Assembly (NCBI RefSeq): GCF_008831285.2
Contig: NC_045146.1
Coordinates: forward strand, 13,757,149-13,821,148
Length of the DNA stretch: 64,000 nucleotides
Origin: Nymphaea colorata
Lineage: Eukaryota > Streptophyta > Magnoliopsida > Nymphaeales > Nymphaeaceae
Reading direction: 5' to 3'
Positions within the stretch are counted from its first letter, which is position 1. Each line of letters begins with the position of its first letter. The notes below the pieces were generated by a model. It had not been told where the DNA came from, did no database searches, and was given only the letters and a program-made list of their open reading frames with translations. Positions 1 to 12,452 of the stretch are shown here, piece by piece. A program made the position numbers and the translations under genes.

Positions 1-174
1 ATGATGCACAGGCTTCGCTACTAGATGATTAAAATTCAGACATCAATAAAATTGGAACTATATGGAGAAAAGGTCTTAGTTGTCCCTTTACTAGTATCCT
101 TGATGTCATTGATTTTTGTTGCTTCGGCAAAGTTTGAGTTAATTCTGGTGTTGCATTTATTTTGCTTTCTGCAG

Positions 175-1456
175 ATTGGAGACAAGGGCATCATTGCAAT
201 TGGTGAGAATTGTAAGCTTTTGAGAGATCTTAGCCTCAGATTCTGTGACAGGTGAAAAGTTTTCTTGTGTTATTAGATATTGAACATCTAAATGGAGAAC
301 TGCATATGAATTGTGTAGACCATTTCTTCTTCATTTCTGCATGCATTTTAGTTTCTCAAAAATGGTTTTTTTGCTTTTTTTTTTTAACTAAAAAGGTAAG
401 GTCATGTTGTTATGCATTTTCCCGTTGAAGTGGACTATAGTGAGTCACAATATGTAAAGAATTTGGATTGTTCCTATGACAATTGATCTAAGTTTGCAAA
501 TGACAGCTCAAAAAATTGTAGCAACCTTTACATGAGGTTATATCAGCCAGTGCCTTTCTATTCTGGTATAGGCTCTTACTAAAAGGATGTAGGCAAATTT
601 GTGGAAACATAAACACGGATCAATTCCTCTGATTTTCTAGAGCTTGTGAAGTTCTTTTATTTGGACGAGAACAATTAATTGCAAATAAATTGATCGTATG
701 ATGATCTTCAAACTTCAGCCTACTGAATCGGAACCCTTGACATCTGCAGATAGTCCTCTTTTTGCTTTTTAATGACTTGGCCTTTCCCTTTTTTTGTTTT
801 TGTTTTTCTCTTATGAGTCAACTTTAATCTTGAGGAATAATTTCAAATTTCTCATTGAATACAGATGTAACATTAATCTGCTCATTGTATGTGGCAGGAT
901 TGGTGACGATGCCTTGATTGCTATTGGACGTGGATGCTCACTTCAGTTGTTGAATGTCAGTGGTTGTCATCAAATTGGGGATATTGGAGTTACCGCAATT
1001 GCCAAGGGCTGCCCTGAGTTGGTATCTTTGGACATCAGTGTATGCCAGGCATGCTTTCTCTCTCTCTAGTGCATGTTGACGATTCTATGTTTATTGTTTT
1101 ATTCGCATTAATTTGAAATTAAGAGATGTAAAATCTAACCAGTTATTTATTATATGCAGACTGTAGGTGATATGGCTTTGGCTGCATTGGGTGAGGGTTG
1201 CCCATTACTTAAAGAGATAGTGTTGTCTCATTGTCGAAAGGTTACCGACATTGGTTTGTCTCACCTTGTGAAACGTTGCTCGGTACTGGAATCTTGTCAC
1301 ATGGTTTACTGCCCATCAATAACCTCAGCTGGGGTTGCTACTGTAGTTTCTAGCTGTCTTAACATAAAGAAGGTACTCGTTGAGAAGTGGAAAGTTAGTC
1401 AAAGAACACGGAGGCGAGCTGCCCCTGTTTTAGCAGACTTGTGTTCAGAGTTGTGA
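175..1456 (+). CDS. FBL4: F-box/LRR-repeat protein 4-like, last three exons (5' partial)
   Basis: Substrate-recognition type LRR protein of SCF ubiquitin ligases by family. Exons join(175-251, 898-1048, 1160-1456) give 174 residues ending at TGA; the F-box and most repeats lie left of the window. I see at least five cysteine-containing leucine-rich repeats of the AMN1/FBL type (motifs such as LRFCDR, LNVSGCHQIGD, LDISVCQ, IVLSHCRKVTD, CHMVYCPSIT), then the conserved tail KKVLVEKWKVSQRTRRRA. The tail and repeat spacing fit plant FBL4. Exon 1 to 2 is GT-AG splitting an Arg codon. Exon 2 to 3 needs a GC-AG intron (CAG|GCATGC at 1049), because the protein runs straight from VCQ into TVGDMALAALGEGC. 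AATAAA lies at 1494-1499, 38 bp past the stop. Positions 1-174 are intron. Confidence 0.85.
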
Positions 1457-2417
1457 CTAACGTAGGCTGAGCTTTCATTTGGCTGTGATGTTCAATAAAG
1501 ATTCAGATCCAGAACAAAGTTTCAGTGGGAAGGATTAATTTTTCTTTATGCAACCAAAAGGAGTTGACGACTGTTGAAGCTTAATGTGGAGAACCTCACA
1601 AAATCCCTAACCAATCTGCAGCCGCTGTTCCATGTGGTCACCACGGACAGGCTGCTTGTCAGCTTGGCTTCTTATGTAGATTGCCAATGTAAATTTGCTT
1701 CCTGTCAAAGCGTGTGGGATGATGCTCCTAGATTCATCTAGCGTGAATTAAAGGGTGAATTCATTTGCAGTGGAACTATTGAAAATTGCAAGTAAACATC
1801 ATTTCTCTGTGAAGGCGTGGGACGAATTGAAGGCTTCCAGTATCGCCACATACCTTGGTCTCCTTGTTCGAGAAATTCAACGGTGGTCCACAAAATCAAC
1901 CTTCAGGGTTACTGGTTCTCGTGTAAGTCTTGAGCTTTGAGGAGGGGTAGTATGCTTCTTAAGCTGAGGTGTATTTTTCTTTCAACTGTATATGTTAAAT
2001 GGTTTCTTTCTAGCAGTTGGATTCCAACTTTGTCAGTTGTATATGTTCATTAACACTTATCTAATAATAATTTCTGCGGCTTTTTGTTTGGAAGATATGG
2101 GCTTATTGTCATTTTGATGCTCTTCAATTTTCATACGGCAGAACCATGCCATCACGGGAAGAAACATGAAAGCGGCCATTGACTCTTTGTGAAGCAAGTG
2201 CTTGCTTAACTTAGAGGTCATGAAAGGAAGGACTTATCCTCAAGCTATTCCTCACTTCCTCCAGCTTTTACTTAATTGGCATGTGACTTCTCTCATGGGA
2301 AAGAATCGAGAGTCAGGGTCATCTTAAGTTTGTGATTTGGGGGAAGAATTGTTAGTCATCTTAAATGTCTCTTCTTCTGACATATGAGCTTCTCTCCTGT
2401 ACCATTTTCTCCTAGAA
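1457..2417. other. 3' UTR and intergenic spacer
   Basis: Holds the probable 3' UTR of the FBL4-like gene (poly(A) signal AATAAA at 1494). A 61-codon open frame at 1755-1940 has no recognised similarity and no clear splice context; it may be untranslated leader of the following gene. No repeat structure seen. Confidence 0.4.
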
Positions 2418-3296
2418 ATGGAAAGCAAGAACGAGCAATCCAACTTGATGGGTATTTGCCACAAGTTCCTCAATTCATTTTCCCGGGGCTCGGCATTCAG
2501 GTGGCTGCGTCACATTCGGAACGAGTCTAGTCATTGCAACTCAAAGCTGATGCCCGTTGCACGTTGTGAAGGAAGCACAATGGTTGTAGCCACGAATGCT
2601 GCGACATGTGATGGCGACCTTGGGAATGAAATAATAGTGGGACAAGGGATTCATATGGTGTCTCAGAATGATTTGCATTCTGAAATGGAAGATGAGCCAT
2701 ATTTAGTATCACACGAAGAGGCCTCTTCTGCCTCCCATCCTGTGAAAGAGAAGTCATGTGACAAGGATGCCGCGCTTGCTGACCAAATGACGCTGGTGAG
2801 TGCAGGAATGGCAAATTCAGCAACACACATCGAGAGCCACGTTGAAGAAAACGGTGAGTCACATTTGAAAGATGAGGAGGCCATGACCAATTCTGCTATT
2901 AATGAAGTTCAGCCAAAGAAGAATCACCTACACTCTAGTTTACAACCGGCTGATACACCAAACAATCAGTGTGAAAATGCGGGAGGAGATTCTCTTACTC
3001 AGCTGAAAAATGGGCCACTCAGAGAGCAATCTACCTTGCACGATGACAAACGAGACAGAGGCTCAGACTCGGGGTTCACAGATAATGTCATGGAAGCAAA
3101 GATAAGAGAAAAGGGTCACGTAGAGGCGACAGAATCCAAGTCGATGCGCGATCGGAAACAACCAACGGCAAAGTCCGCGAAACCTCCACGACAAATACGA
3201 AGGCCTTTGGGCCAAAATGAGCGGCCAAGTGTGTTGATCAAGAGGAGGAAGACAACCCGCAGAGCAGGATTAGCTATGGATTCAGTCCTGCCGTGA
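2418..3296 (+). CDS. hypothetical protein, 292 codons, hydrophilic with basic C terminus
   Basis: Not recognised. A single open frame with an in-frame TGA (about 2385) upstream of the first ATG. The protein is hydrophilic, rich in Ser, Glu, Asn and Asp with no membrane segment or signal peptide. Residues 1-35 carry a short Trp/Arg patch (FRWLRHIRN). The middle is acidic and of low complexity, and the last 60 residues are strongly basic (KSAKPPRQIRRPLG, KRRKTTRRAG), which would suit a nuclear localisation signal or nucleic acid binding. It lies 961 bp downstream of the FBL4-like gene on the same strand. Its length and the shift from acidic to basic composition favour a real gene or a last exon, but an upstream exon spliced at the CCTAG just before the ATG cannot be excluded. 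Confidence 0.5.
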   Translation: MESKNEQSNLMGICHKFLNSFSRGSAFRWLRHIRNESSHCNSKLMPVARCEGSTMVVATNAATCDGDLGNEIIVGQGIHMVSQNDLHSEMEDEPYLVSHEEASSASHPVKEKSCDKDAALADQMTLVSAGMANSATHIESHVEENGESHLKDEEAMTNSAINEVQPKKNHLHSSLQPADTPNNQCENAGGDSLTQLKNGPLREQSTLHDDKRDRGSDSGFTDNVMEAKIREKGHVEATESKSMRDRKQPTAKSAKPPRQIRRPLGQNERPSVLIKRRKTTRRAGLAMDSVLP

Positions 3297-3501
3297 CGAC
3301 GCATTTCATGTACATGAACACTCGCTCCAGTAGCAGTAGAGTTCATGTTCGTAACGGACGAATGTTTGGCTCATTCCCGTGCAGCTGCATGTGGAATAGA
3401 TTAAGCCGTAAGCCAATAAACTGCTAAATTTAGAAGGGACGAGTTGATTTGACCAGATCTTTCTGATGCTATGTGATGACACATCTAAAGATTTGATCGT
3501 T

Positions 3502-3543
<42 letters not shown>

Positions 3544-3544
3544 T
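3502..3544. repeat. compound (TC)n(TG)n microsatellite
   Basis: About 12 TC units run directly into about 9 TG units, roughly 205 bp after the stop of the 292-codon ORF, probably in its 3' UTR. Confidence 0.95.
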
Positions 3545-6431
3545 GATCCTTTTGCACACACCTATCCTACAGAAGGAAAGGGTCTTGAAGATCGAGCCTT
3601 AATGGGATTGGATCAACTTATATATCATAACATATATGTATATATTCGTGTCAAACTTATTCCTAACATATAGATGCGTTGAATAAGTTTCCTCTCCCAA
3701 CGAAAACTTTGTAAACTTTTTTCTGTCATCGAGTTTTTATACGTTATGTGGTACCAATTTTCCAAGCACTTCAGAAACTTGCTTCCATGTTAAAATAACA
3801 TGATCAAAAACTCATTTCCTACTAAATAATACATATAAATCGCATATATTGCACGATTCGCAAAAACTATAACGTGTAAAAAAAAAGAATCACTTCGTTA
3901 GTTTTCTACTTTCTGTAGTAGCAGACTTTATCCCGCAGGTATTATGCGCATCTTTTAGTGTTTTCATAACACAAGCATAAAAATGTCTAAATTTATAAAC
4001 TAAAAAAATTATAAAAGTCCAAAGTGTAGATCAAATTTTACAACTTTAAGATTAAGAGACTTCCCCTGTAGGGTTTCATAAAATCAAATTTGGACATCAG
4101 ATTTATGATTTTTCGACATTTTCGACTTCTTCACATCCATCTTTCACCTACGCGATTCGATTATTGATAAGAAATGAAACGAAGGATTAGACCGCTACAT
4201 GCATAAATCCATACGTGCGTAAAAAATCACAAAGGCAAAACTTAAGTTTGAAACTCTTGGCCGGCACTAGTTTCGACTTCTAACGCCTTGGGGAGATCCT
4301 ATTAGCTCGGTCCTTGCTCGTTTGTTGGTCACTTTTTTTGCCTTCCCATTGTTGGAGATTTTCCTTGAGAGAAAGCATCCACTCTTCAAAGAAGAGCCAA
4401 ATCCCACATTCCTCCGTATTCCCTGGGTTGAGGACTTATATGTCGATGCTTGTGATGAGACAATATACCTTTGCTATCGAACCATTCTATCATTTTACCA
4501 TGTAGGAGCATAGCACCCATAAGAATCAAATAGAAAATGCATTTAACTTAGTCTAACGGAATTGAAAGAATATCTCTGTTTGTAAGATTGGAAGAAAATT
4601 AATACAAGCTATGCAAGCAGTGCAGGACTAGAATGCGCACTGCAACAAAGCTGGCACCATTAAAAGAAAAGAATCACACTCTTTCTCATTATTCTTACAG
4701 AAGCTAATGCCTTCTAGGTGGCGTTTTCGATCGGACCAATTAAAATGGCCGAATAGGTTTCATCAAAATCTGTCCATATTATCAAAGTGCATCGGCTGAC
4801 GAATCGATCAGATACGAAAACGATGCATTGGGTAAAACAAAAAAGACTAAACTGCCATCTTTAATAAATTCAAATAAAATTGTTTCACATTTGTTATTCT
4901 TCAATAATAGTTGGTCATTCCTTTTCCAACTCATTGAATTATCATCCACTTCATTTTCACAGCTTTCTAACAGATCTTCCAAATTTTTTTGGAAACTTTC
5001 TTCTTTTTACATTTGTCAGTTTCCGTAGAAATTAGAATTTCTGTTCTTCCCAATCGTCGATATCTTATTCCATCCATTTCCATTGGTTCTCTTAAAAGCA
5101 AAAAACGGGTCATGAGTTAAATTATTGTCCTTACAAGACGCAATGAATGGTTCAATCTTCAACTTTTGCGCAATCGGTGGTTTAAGCAAGAGAGGAATAT
5201 AATATATTTGTAAAGCAAGCTGACTCTACTTAAAGGTGCTCACATTAAGGTCTCTGCATAAAATTCCTTCTCCGACTTTGGTGTCAGATCAACTAGAAAG
5301 TAATTGAGAATTTAACTGGAAAATTTTCACTCGAATTCCGGCTGAAATTGGAAAACATAATTGCTTCACATTCTATTGTCAAGGCTGAAACGATCTAAAG
5401 CAAAAAACAGCTTTTACATAAGTAAAAATCTTGAAGAAAAAGACTAAAATATTTGTATAATATTGCATTACCCAAAGTTCTAGATGATGATGATGCAAAT
5501 CAAGAGATCAACAAAACAAAGGAGGGTGTTCCCCCCAATAGACGGTTGGACATGAACTCGAACACTTAGTAGGTTCTTGCCAAGTAAAATCATCTAGAAA
5601 CGAGAGTTGTCCTAAGAGATGAGAGGTTGAGTAGGAGCTTTAGCATTCAGCTAGGTAGTGAGTCTCCCCCACTCACCTAGATGGTCTTGTGCCAGAAATT
5701 TTTTCTATTTTTATTTTAAAAATAATTAAAAAGTATTTTAAATTATTTAATAATATAATTTAAAGTGCCTAATGTTGTAAGGTTGCATCAGCAGAACCGT
5801 TTTGGGTTTTTAATCTGATCAAAGAACAACCTGAATTTCGTTTCTTTTACTTCTTCTTTTAATTGCTTTTGCAATAAGAACATATAAAGCAAGATTAAAA
5901 GGATAGACAGTGGGCATCTGCTGCAGTCGGCAATCGGCATCTCAGCAGCACGGACCATATGAAATGAACAATCTATCTGTTAGCCTTAAATATGCCAAAC
6001 CGTCATAGCATTCATCAGCACGATGTGTGACGCAGTGTCTTGGTGGTCTGGGTCCCCAGTTAGCGAAAAAGCATGAATAGAGGAAAAACTGAGAGAATTT
6101 ATTCCTTGTGTTTTCAAGGAAGGGAACTGTTAGAAGTGCCATGATCAAGCAATCATAATAACAATAGTTGTAGCTTTCAATATGTAGAAAAAATAAAAAA
6201 TGGGGAGAATATGATACCAAAGCATGGTCGAGCGAACACTTTCAAAAGAAAAATACGCACCAAATCTGCTCCATTTTCACGCAACCTTTTCTTTTCCTCG
6301 CAAGCAAAGCAAGAAAACTGCAGCATATCAAAACAATATGAGCCCCCTATATATGAGACCACCGTGCAGTCAGGCTCTTCACTGAAAAAATCCAACACGA
6401 AAGGGAAAGACAGAGAAAGACAGGTGCATCA
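3545..6431. other. AT-rich intergenic region, no gene seen
   Basis: Open frames here are short and unlike known families; overlapping 63-codon frames near 4314-4513 have no recognisable motif. No tandem repeat or transposon terminus stood out. The last 80 bp form the promoter and leader of the next gene. Confidence 0.5.
6349..6355 (+). promoter_or_regulatory. TATA box of the Pro/Ala-rich protein gene
   Basis: TATATAT in a C-rich setting 77 bp before the ATG at 6432. It would place the transcription start near 6380 and leave a leader of about 50 bp. Confidence 0.5.
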
Positions 6432-7358
6432 ATGGAGAAAAAGGAGGCTGCACCAGCTCATCCCCTTGGTGTATGTGAGAAGCTCTATAATGCCTTCGCC
6501 AATAGGCCTTCCCTCATCCATCTCCGCCGTCCCCGCCTGACTTCTGGAGCTAATTCACATGTTGCAGAAGGCCACCACAGCCCCTCTGACAGCATAAGCT
6601 CTTCGCCTCCTGCTGCTGCAAAAGATAATCAGCAGAAGACGGCGGCAGCTGCTGCACTGACTCTGCCCAAAGAAGTGCCTCCACCGCAGAAGGAAAAGTT
6701 GGCTACCAAGCCGCCTGAGACACAGTCTCCACAGATACCAAAGGACCAACAGAGGAATACTAACCTCCCTCCTTCTGTAACAAAGTTGCCGACGAGGCAG
6801 GCCACCATACCTGAGAAGCAGAACGTAGCACAGTCGGGGCCACCAACTGCACCAGAGAAGACGGGGCGACCACCAACTTCTGTCCTCAGGTTGGGCACAG
6901 AGAAAGCAAAGATAGCGGCACCTGCTGTTTCCCCGCCGCCACCGCCAGCAGCGGCAGTCCAAGGCAAAGCAGCACCACCTCCAGCTGCGCCACCAACGGC
7001 ACCAGCAGTTCAAGCTAAGCTTCCAGCTCCAGCTGCGCCACCAACTGGGCCATCTCTTCAAACAAAGGCTCCGCTTCCAGTGGCGCCACCAACAGTGCCC
7101 CAAGTTCAACGTAAAGCTCCACCACCAGTTGCGCCGCCTACAACGGCTGCTCCTGCTGCACTGCCGACAGTTGCAGCAGAGGAGAAAGGGAAGCCAGGCG
7201 TTGCAGAGAAACCTGCGCCAGTTTCTGAGAAGGGAAAGGCTGCTGCACCAATGAGGACCATAACAAACATAAACGAGAAGTCAGAGAACTTCATAAGGCG
7301 TGCAAGGAATAGCTGGCGAAGTTCCAGCGCTGTTGGTGGGACTCGAAAGGAAAGCTAG
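6432..7358 (+). CDS. proline/alanine-rich protein with 16-residue repeats
   Basis: Intronless frame of 308 residues. Residues 1-45 (MEKKEAAPAHPLGVCEKLYN onward) are mixed; residues 50-270 are Pro, Ala, Lys, Thr and Gln rich. Residues about 176-240 hold four tandem 16-residue units that start VQGK/VQAK/LQTK/VQRK and end APPT plus two residues. The C terminus (TNINEKSENFIRRARNSWRS) recalls the short amphipathic tail found in many small plant proteins of the DUF4408/DUF761 type, which is inference only. There is no signal peptide, so a secreted cell-wall extensin is unlikely despite the composition, and no SPPPP motif is seen. The start is the first ATG after a TATA box, in a fair plant context. 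The long open frame on the opposite strand (6555-7109) is a shadow of the GC-rich repeats. Confidence 0.7.
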   Translation: MEKKEAAPAHPLGVCEKLYNAFANRPSLIHLRRPRLTSGANSHVAEGHHSPSDSISSSPPAAAKDNQQKTAAAAALTLPKEVPPPQKEKLATKPPETQSPQIPKDQQRNTNLPPSVTKLPTRQATIPEKQNVAQSGPPTAPEKTGRPPTSVLRLGTEKAKIAAPAVSPPPPPAAAVQGKAAPPPAAPPTAPAVQAKLPAPAAPPTGPSLQTKAPLPVAPPTVPQVQRKAPPPVAPPTTAAPAALPTVAAEEKGKPGVAEKPAPVSEKGKAAAPMRTITNINEKSENFIRRARNSWRSSSAVGGTRKES

Positions 7359-9423
7359 GTATTTCCAAGTACTGTCTTTCTGCTTGCATTTGTGGACTAT
7401 TCAGGAAGCAGCGACCTATTGCACGCTTCCTGACAGTTTGTGGTGTTTGTGGAATTAAATAAGAGAAGGCTCAGAAGGAATTTCAAGCTATGTACGGGAC
7501 CTACATTTCTAGAAATTCATTCTTCAATCTTACAGTTATAAATAAGCGTAACGCATTGTGCATAAAGGAGCCCGTTTATGTGATTGTCAAAAACAAAAAC
7601 TCCGGCCATTATGCTTAATAATATCCATCAGAAATCTATACATTTGCTCACCGACATAGATGTGGACAGCTTTGTCACTGAACCAGGCGAAAGCGACCAG
7701 AATCATCTCTTTCCGGCAAGAACAGACCAGTATATGTCATAAAATCAGCATATCTGTTGGTCTAATTAACCAACAAATATGTGTACTGCCATCATTAGCT
7801 ACTGGTTTCTTTGCTTAACTGTAGATATGAACCTTCTCACTGAAACGATGCAGAGGCAGAAAAATATGATTTGAGGGATGGAAGGAAGCCAAGCCAGCGG
7901 CAGTTATTCAATGACCAAAACTTGTTTTCAGCAGTGATACGACTTTGTGTATCCAAGGTCCTGGAATGAACATGCCAATGTGATCTGCAAAAAAGTAAGC
8001 AACAGTATCAGTCGATTAAGATATGATAGGAACATCAATTTGGTATTTAAAAGAACATCAATAATAATCGCACACCCTGAAGTTAAGCTTTCCTTGACAA
8101 GCCAATAAGACTGCTATCCACTTGGTTTGGGGGTTGGATTTAAGACCCATATTGGAGTTCAAAGAGAAGGGGTTTCAATGCTGACATGCATAACTTTGCA
8201 TAACCTCACTGGCTCTGCTAATCCAAGCTTCTCATTAAAACAAAAGATGTTTTCCCAATAAATTCAGCCAGTTTATTAATTTCAAATACAAAAAAAAAAC
8301 GTAAAACATTAAATGACGTTAAAAAAGAAACACTAGCCATATTATTGTGTCAGAATATTCATGGCCTCTAAATTTCTCACACTACAATCATGAGGTCCTG
8401 CTAACTTTGCAACAAGTTGTCTTGAAGAAAAACGTTCAGACCAGACGCGAATTGAAGCTTCCATCTTCGACGGAAGGGATTGAAATTCTGCCTTCAACTT
8501 CAGGAATTGACATAAAATAGTGCAGAGATATCTCACCACCAACGACAGATACAACAGACGTTACAGGCTGCCTCCTGTCCATTTGAACCTAGATAAAATC
8601 TACGCCCTGAATAACTTGGAGTAGGAAAAAATCACATTAAAGGAATGCCAAAACGAAAGCAGTTTAAATGTTCTACGTCAATTCGAAGATTAGAGACCGC
8701 GAGATAGTTTCACAGAAGAACTGCAGAAGAGGGTCAGATGGTGCAGAATGAAGTTGGAAAATGAAAGAATAACAAATCTTCCTCTTTATATGCAAAAGTT
8801 TGAAGTTGCGGACACTTTGAAAAGAGAAGGATTCCCAACAGGGTCACAGTGTTGGAGCTTAGCTTTAATCCAACATGAAACTGACTCTTGGCAATGAGAG
8901 ATTAAATATAAAAACATTGAGTTAACAATTTGATGGTAACTGAAGGAATTTCATATATCTATACTGCATGATGAGAGCGGTAAAGTCAAGAGTTAAAAAA
9001 AATTCTGTTGAGGTGTTGAGTTTCCTGTGCTTGGGTGTACCGTTGGCCAAGGAGATAACAGTCGACTTCCTTCTTCACATCAAGCCTATTCTTGTGCATT
9101 TCTATAACCTTACACCTAATTCTGTGCGTATCGATGTATGAACTTGTGTATAATTTGGATTCATACTCCATCTGCCTTTTCTCCAGTGTACAGTGCGAGA
9201 ATTCATGAGTTTAAAAACGAAAGCAGGAACAAGTGATCTTCTGCATATTGAAAACTTCAAAATGTGAACAGTTTCGTAAGGGAAGAGTTGTGCAACAGGG
9301 GCACGCATGGTGCAAGAACTGAAGAAATTAGAGTGTGCCCGAGGGTTTTACACCGGAGGTGCAAGGGGAACGTTACACCGTGAGCATCTATCAGGACAGT
9401 AATTATAGAAAGAAACGAATGGA

Positions 9424-9446
9424 ATATATATATATATATATATATA
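9424..9446. repeat. (AT)n microsatellite
   Basis: About 11 AT units in non-coding DNA. Confidence 0.9.
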
Positions 9447-11990
9447 AAGAAAACGGAGCAAAGAGCCTGGTTTGCTAATGAATTTTGCCAAAAAAAAATT
9501 CAAATGCTCTCAAAAGCATAGCAAATCTTCATCGAGATTTCTTTTTTTCACCACATATTAATCCGGGGATTTTCTTGAACATCAAAAGATATCTTCTTTT
9601 TCCTTTTTTCCATTTCATGGTTCACCATGTAATGTGGAGATTTTTCATGATACATAGTTTGCCCCAAAAGCTGAATATGTTCATTCACCATGAGAATTGC
9701 CCCGTTGATTATATGAGATTTCTTCGAGTTTTTAGAGGAACTGTGACTCTCCGTTCCTCTTCTCTCAGAAGCCACAAACATATGTCATGATTAATCATGG
9801 CATTAACTTGAAAATTTCAAAGCTTTCAAATCTATAGCAAGATTGTTTGGAAATCAAAATCACCGCTTGCCATTTTTTTCACATATCATGTGATGCGATC
9901 GTTTTCATGATATTCTGACCCTGCAGAAGTTTTTTCTAATTCATGTTGAGCTGTTGATCGCAAGAAGTGGCTATGAGAAAGAGAGAGAGTGAAGAATGCA
10001 CGTGTAACGAGATGCATTTGCTTTCGTTGTTGTCGGTTCGTCTAGTAACTATCACACGCTGGAGTTGGATGACTTCGCCTACTTGAGTGAAAACTCAAAA
10101 CTCTGTAAAGCTCTCAACATGCAAGCAAACTCATAAAACATGACGCTGCATGCAACAGAAGAAAAAGAAAAACTAAACGGAAGATGAATTTTTCTTATTA
10201 GGTGGAAGAGAATAAAACAAATGTAAAAAAGTGGGGATGTCAAAAACATTTCTCTAAATATTAAAATGAAAGAATCTGCTCACAAAGTCAGACGATTAAA
10301 TGCCAATGCAAGTCAATGTGTGGGAAACTACCTGGAGCTTGAGGAAATGACGAAGGAGAAAAAAAAAGGCACTAAATTTCAAACATCATAAGTATTGACA
10401 GGTTGTTGTTCGTGGTTGACTTATTGAAGAACACAAGTTGAAGTTTACGTTAAAAAATTCATGATGTCGACGAGCTTAGTTGTTTGCCCTCCTCTTCTTT
10501 TTCTCAATAAAGTTTACTTGAACCGATTACCAAACTTAGTGCTCCTAGGAGCCTTTCCTTTTCATTCATTAAGAAGGGGGAGAAGGGAAAGCCTACCTAG
10601 GGCGTTTAACCAGGCGAAAGTTTTTAGCATGAAATATTTCCACTAATGAAACAAGTTGTCTTATAAATTGCCATCTTAAAATGAAATGCTACAACAAAAA
10701 AGTGTTTCTGTATCGGCTGTTGCATAGGAAGAAAATTATAGCTTTCATAAATACATGTATCTATAATTTACACATGCTTCAAGAACACTATATTTTTGCT
10801 GTCAGACATGGGGTGATTAATACGTCTAGCATTTGCTTGTCGTATTTAAAAACAATGTCCTCAATTATGCGAAGTTTTTCGAAAGAACATAACGTTCTTG
10901 GACTATATGTTCTAGGAATACAATGGTCTTCATATATATTTATCATCATCATAAGGAAATTAGGAGGAAAGCCTTCTCTCAAACTCCAATTCTCTGTTTG
11001 GCTTAATTTTATAACACTTTGCTTTATGGCAAACATACTGAGGATTGGACACATCTCATTCTGAAATTATGTGTTGGAAATCTATACTCTCCTAACTGTA
11101 TTTTCTTTCCCAAAGCGTACTCCTTCCTGCTCATCCTTCTTCCCCTAAAGAGGTTACAAAACTGCTAAATTTTTATGTAGCCTGAATTCGATCTGACTCT
11201 GAACCATCCACTTCGCAAGTTACTTTTAGAACATCAGTATACGTGCATGAAGAAATGGCCTTCAAAATTACACTGAAAAATAATGCAAAATAAGAATGAA
11301 GGGTACTCATTTTTATTTTTGATCATGTTGGTCTGCTCTCATAAAGTAGAGAAATTGCATTACTCGAAAGAAAATTGTGCGCGTAATTTATCAGTCGGAT
11401 ATCTTTCCCTCATCATATAATTAGATCAAACTTGGAATTATCTAGATATGAAGTTGGATCATTGAACCGGATGTAGATTCATATGCGGATGAGATGCAAT
11501 AATTTGTCTTCCGCCCTGTCATGAAATAAGGACTCATTAATGATTTCTTTGAAAACTGGTTCTACCATCCCAACACAAAATTCAAAAGTGGGTTGAGCTT
11601 CAAATTATTGGATCATGTCAGATATGGCTTCCGTTTGTGACCTAGGCTCAATTCAGAAATGGATTTGGATCTGCCACGATTCAGACATGTGGTGTCTGTT
11701 TCGCCAATATGGGCGTTACCTGTTGATGCATCTAAACGTCCAGGGATCTCTGTCGATGCGATCCACATTCAATTCAGTTGGGTACCGAACTAGCTAGCTT
11801 CATACATGAGCTTAGCTCACATATGCTTAGTTGACCCTAGCTAGTGCTGAGTTCATCAACTACGCATTTAAATCCACAGGTTCAAGCCATTGGTAAGAGA
11901 GCTTGGTCAACACTTCATTTCAGCAGATACATTAAAAAAGAAGTTGCAATACGTAGAGAGACCTCGAAGGCTTAGTGTGAGACTGCCCTT

Positions 11991-12012
11991 GAGAGAGAGA
12001 GAGAGAGAGAGA
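11991..12012. repeat. (GA)n microsatellite
   Basis: Eleven GA units in non-coding DNA. Confidence 0.9.
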
Positions 12013-12432
12013 CCATGGAGTATGCTGAAATGTTGTTCATTTGATACATTTAAAATTTAGTAATTTGTACACCTAGTTGGGCATAAGGTTGACTTAAAAA
12101 TATTATTGGACGACGGCACTTACTTTTGGCTGAGATAAGTCGAGCAGACACGAATTTATATTGTATTGGGCAGGCAACTGCACTAATCCTGTTTGTACTC
12201 CGGCTGGTGCCTACACAAGCCCACATGTAGCTCTAAAACTGCTATATAAAAATTTGATGTGTGTTGCAGGTATTTTGGTTGTGACTTGTGAGGCCAAGGT
12301 AATTATGAAAAGGCTTTCCTCAAGGGAATTATGCCTTTTACTTTAGGTGTTTGAATGAGCTGTGAATTCATTTCTATTTCTTGAAAAACCTATATTATCG
12401 AGTGCCGCCGAATGTTGAAAATTATGTTTTCT

Positions 12433-12452
12433 CATATATATATATATATATA
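12433..12452. repeat. (TA)n microsatellite
   Basis: About 10 TA units in non-coding DNA. Confidence 0.9.

Noticed and set aside
5520-5700. Apparent similarity to 14340-14440 (GCTAGG-rich words)
   Set aside because: Only short words are shared and no collinear alignment could be made by eye.
6555-7109. 184-codon minus-strand frame
   Set aside because: Antisense shadow of the Pro/Ala-rich repeats, giving an implausible Trp/Arg/Cys-rich peptide.
8342-8554. 70-codon minus-strand frame with MEASIRVWSERFSSRQ
   Set aside because: No recognised domain and no convincing splice partners; could be a decayed exon, but nothing supports it.
10681-11064. 127-codon plus-strand frame
   Set aside because: AT-rich, no domain, codon use like the non-coding flanks.
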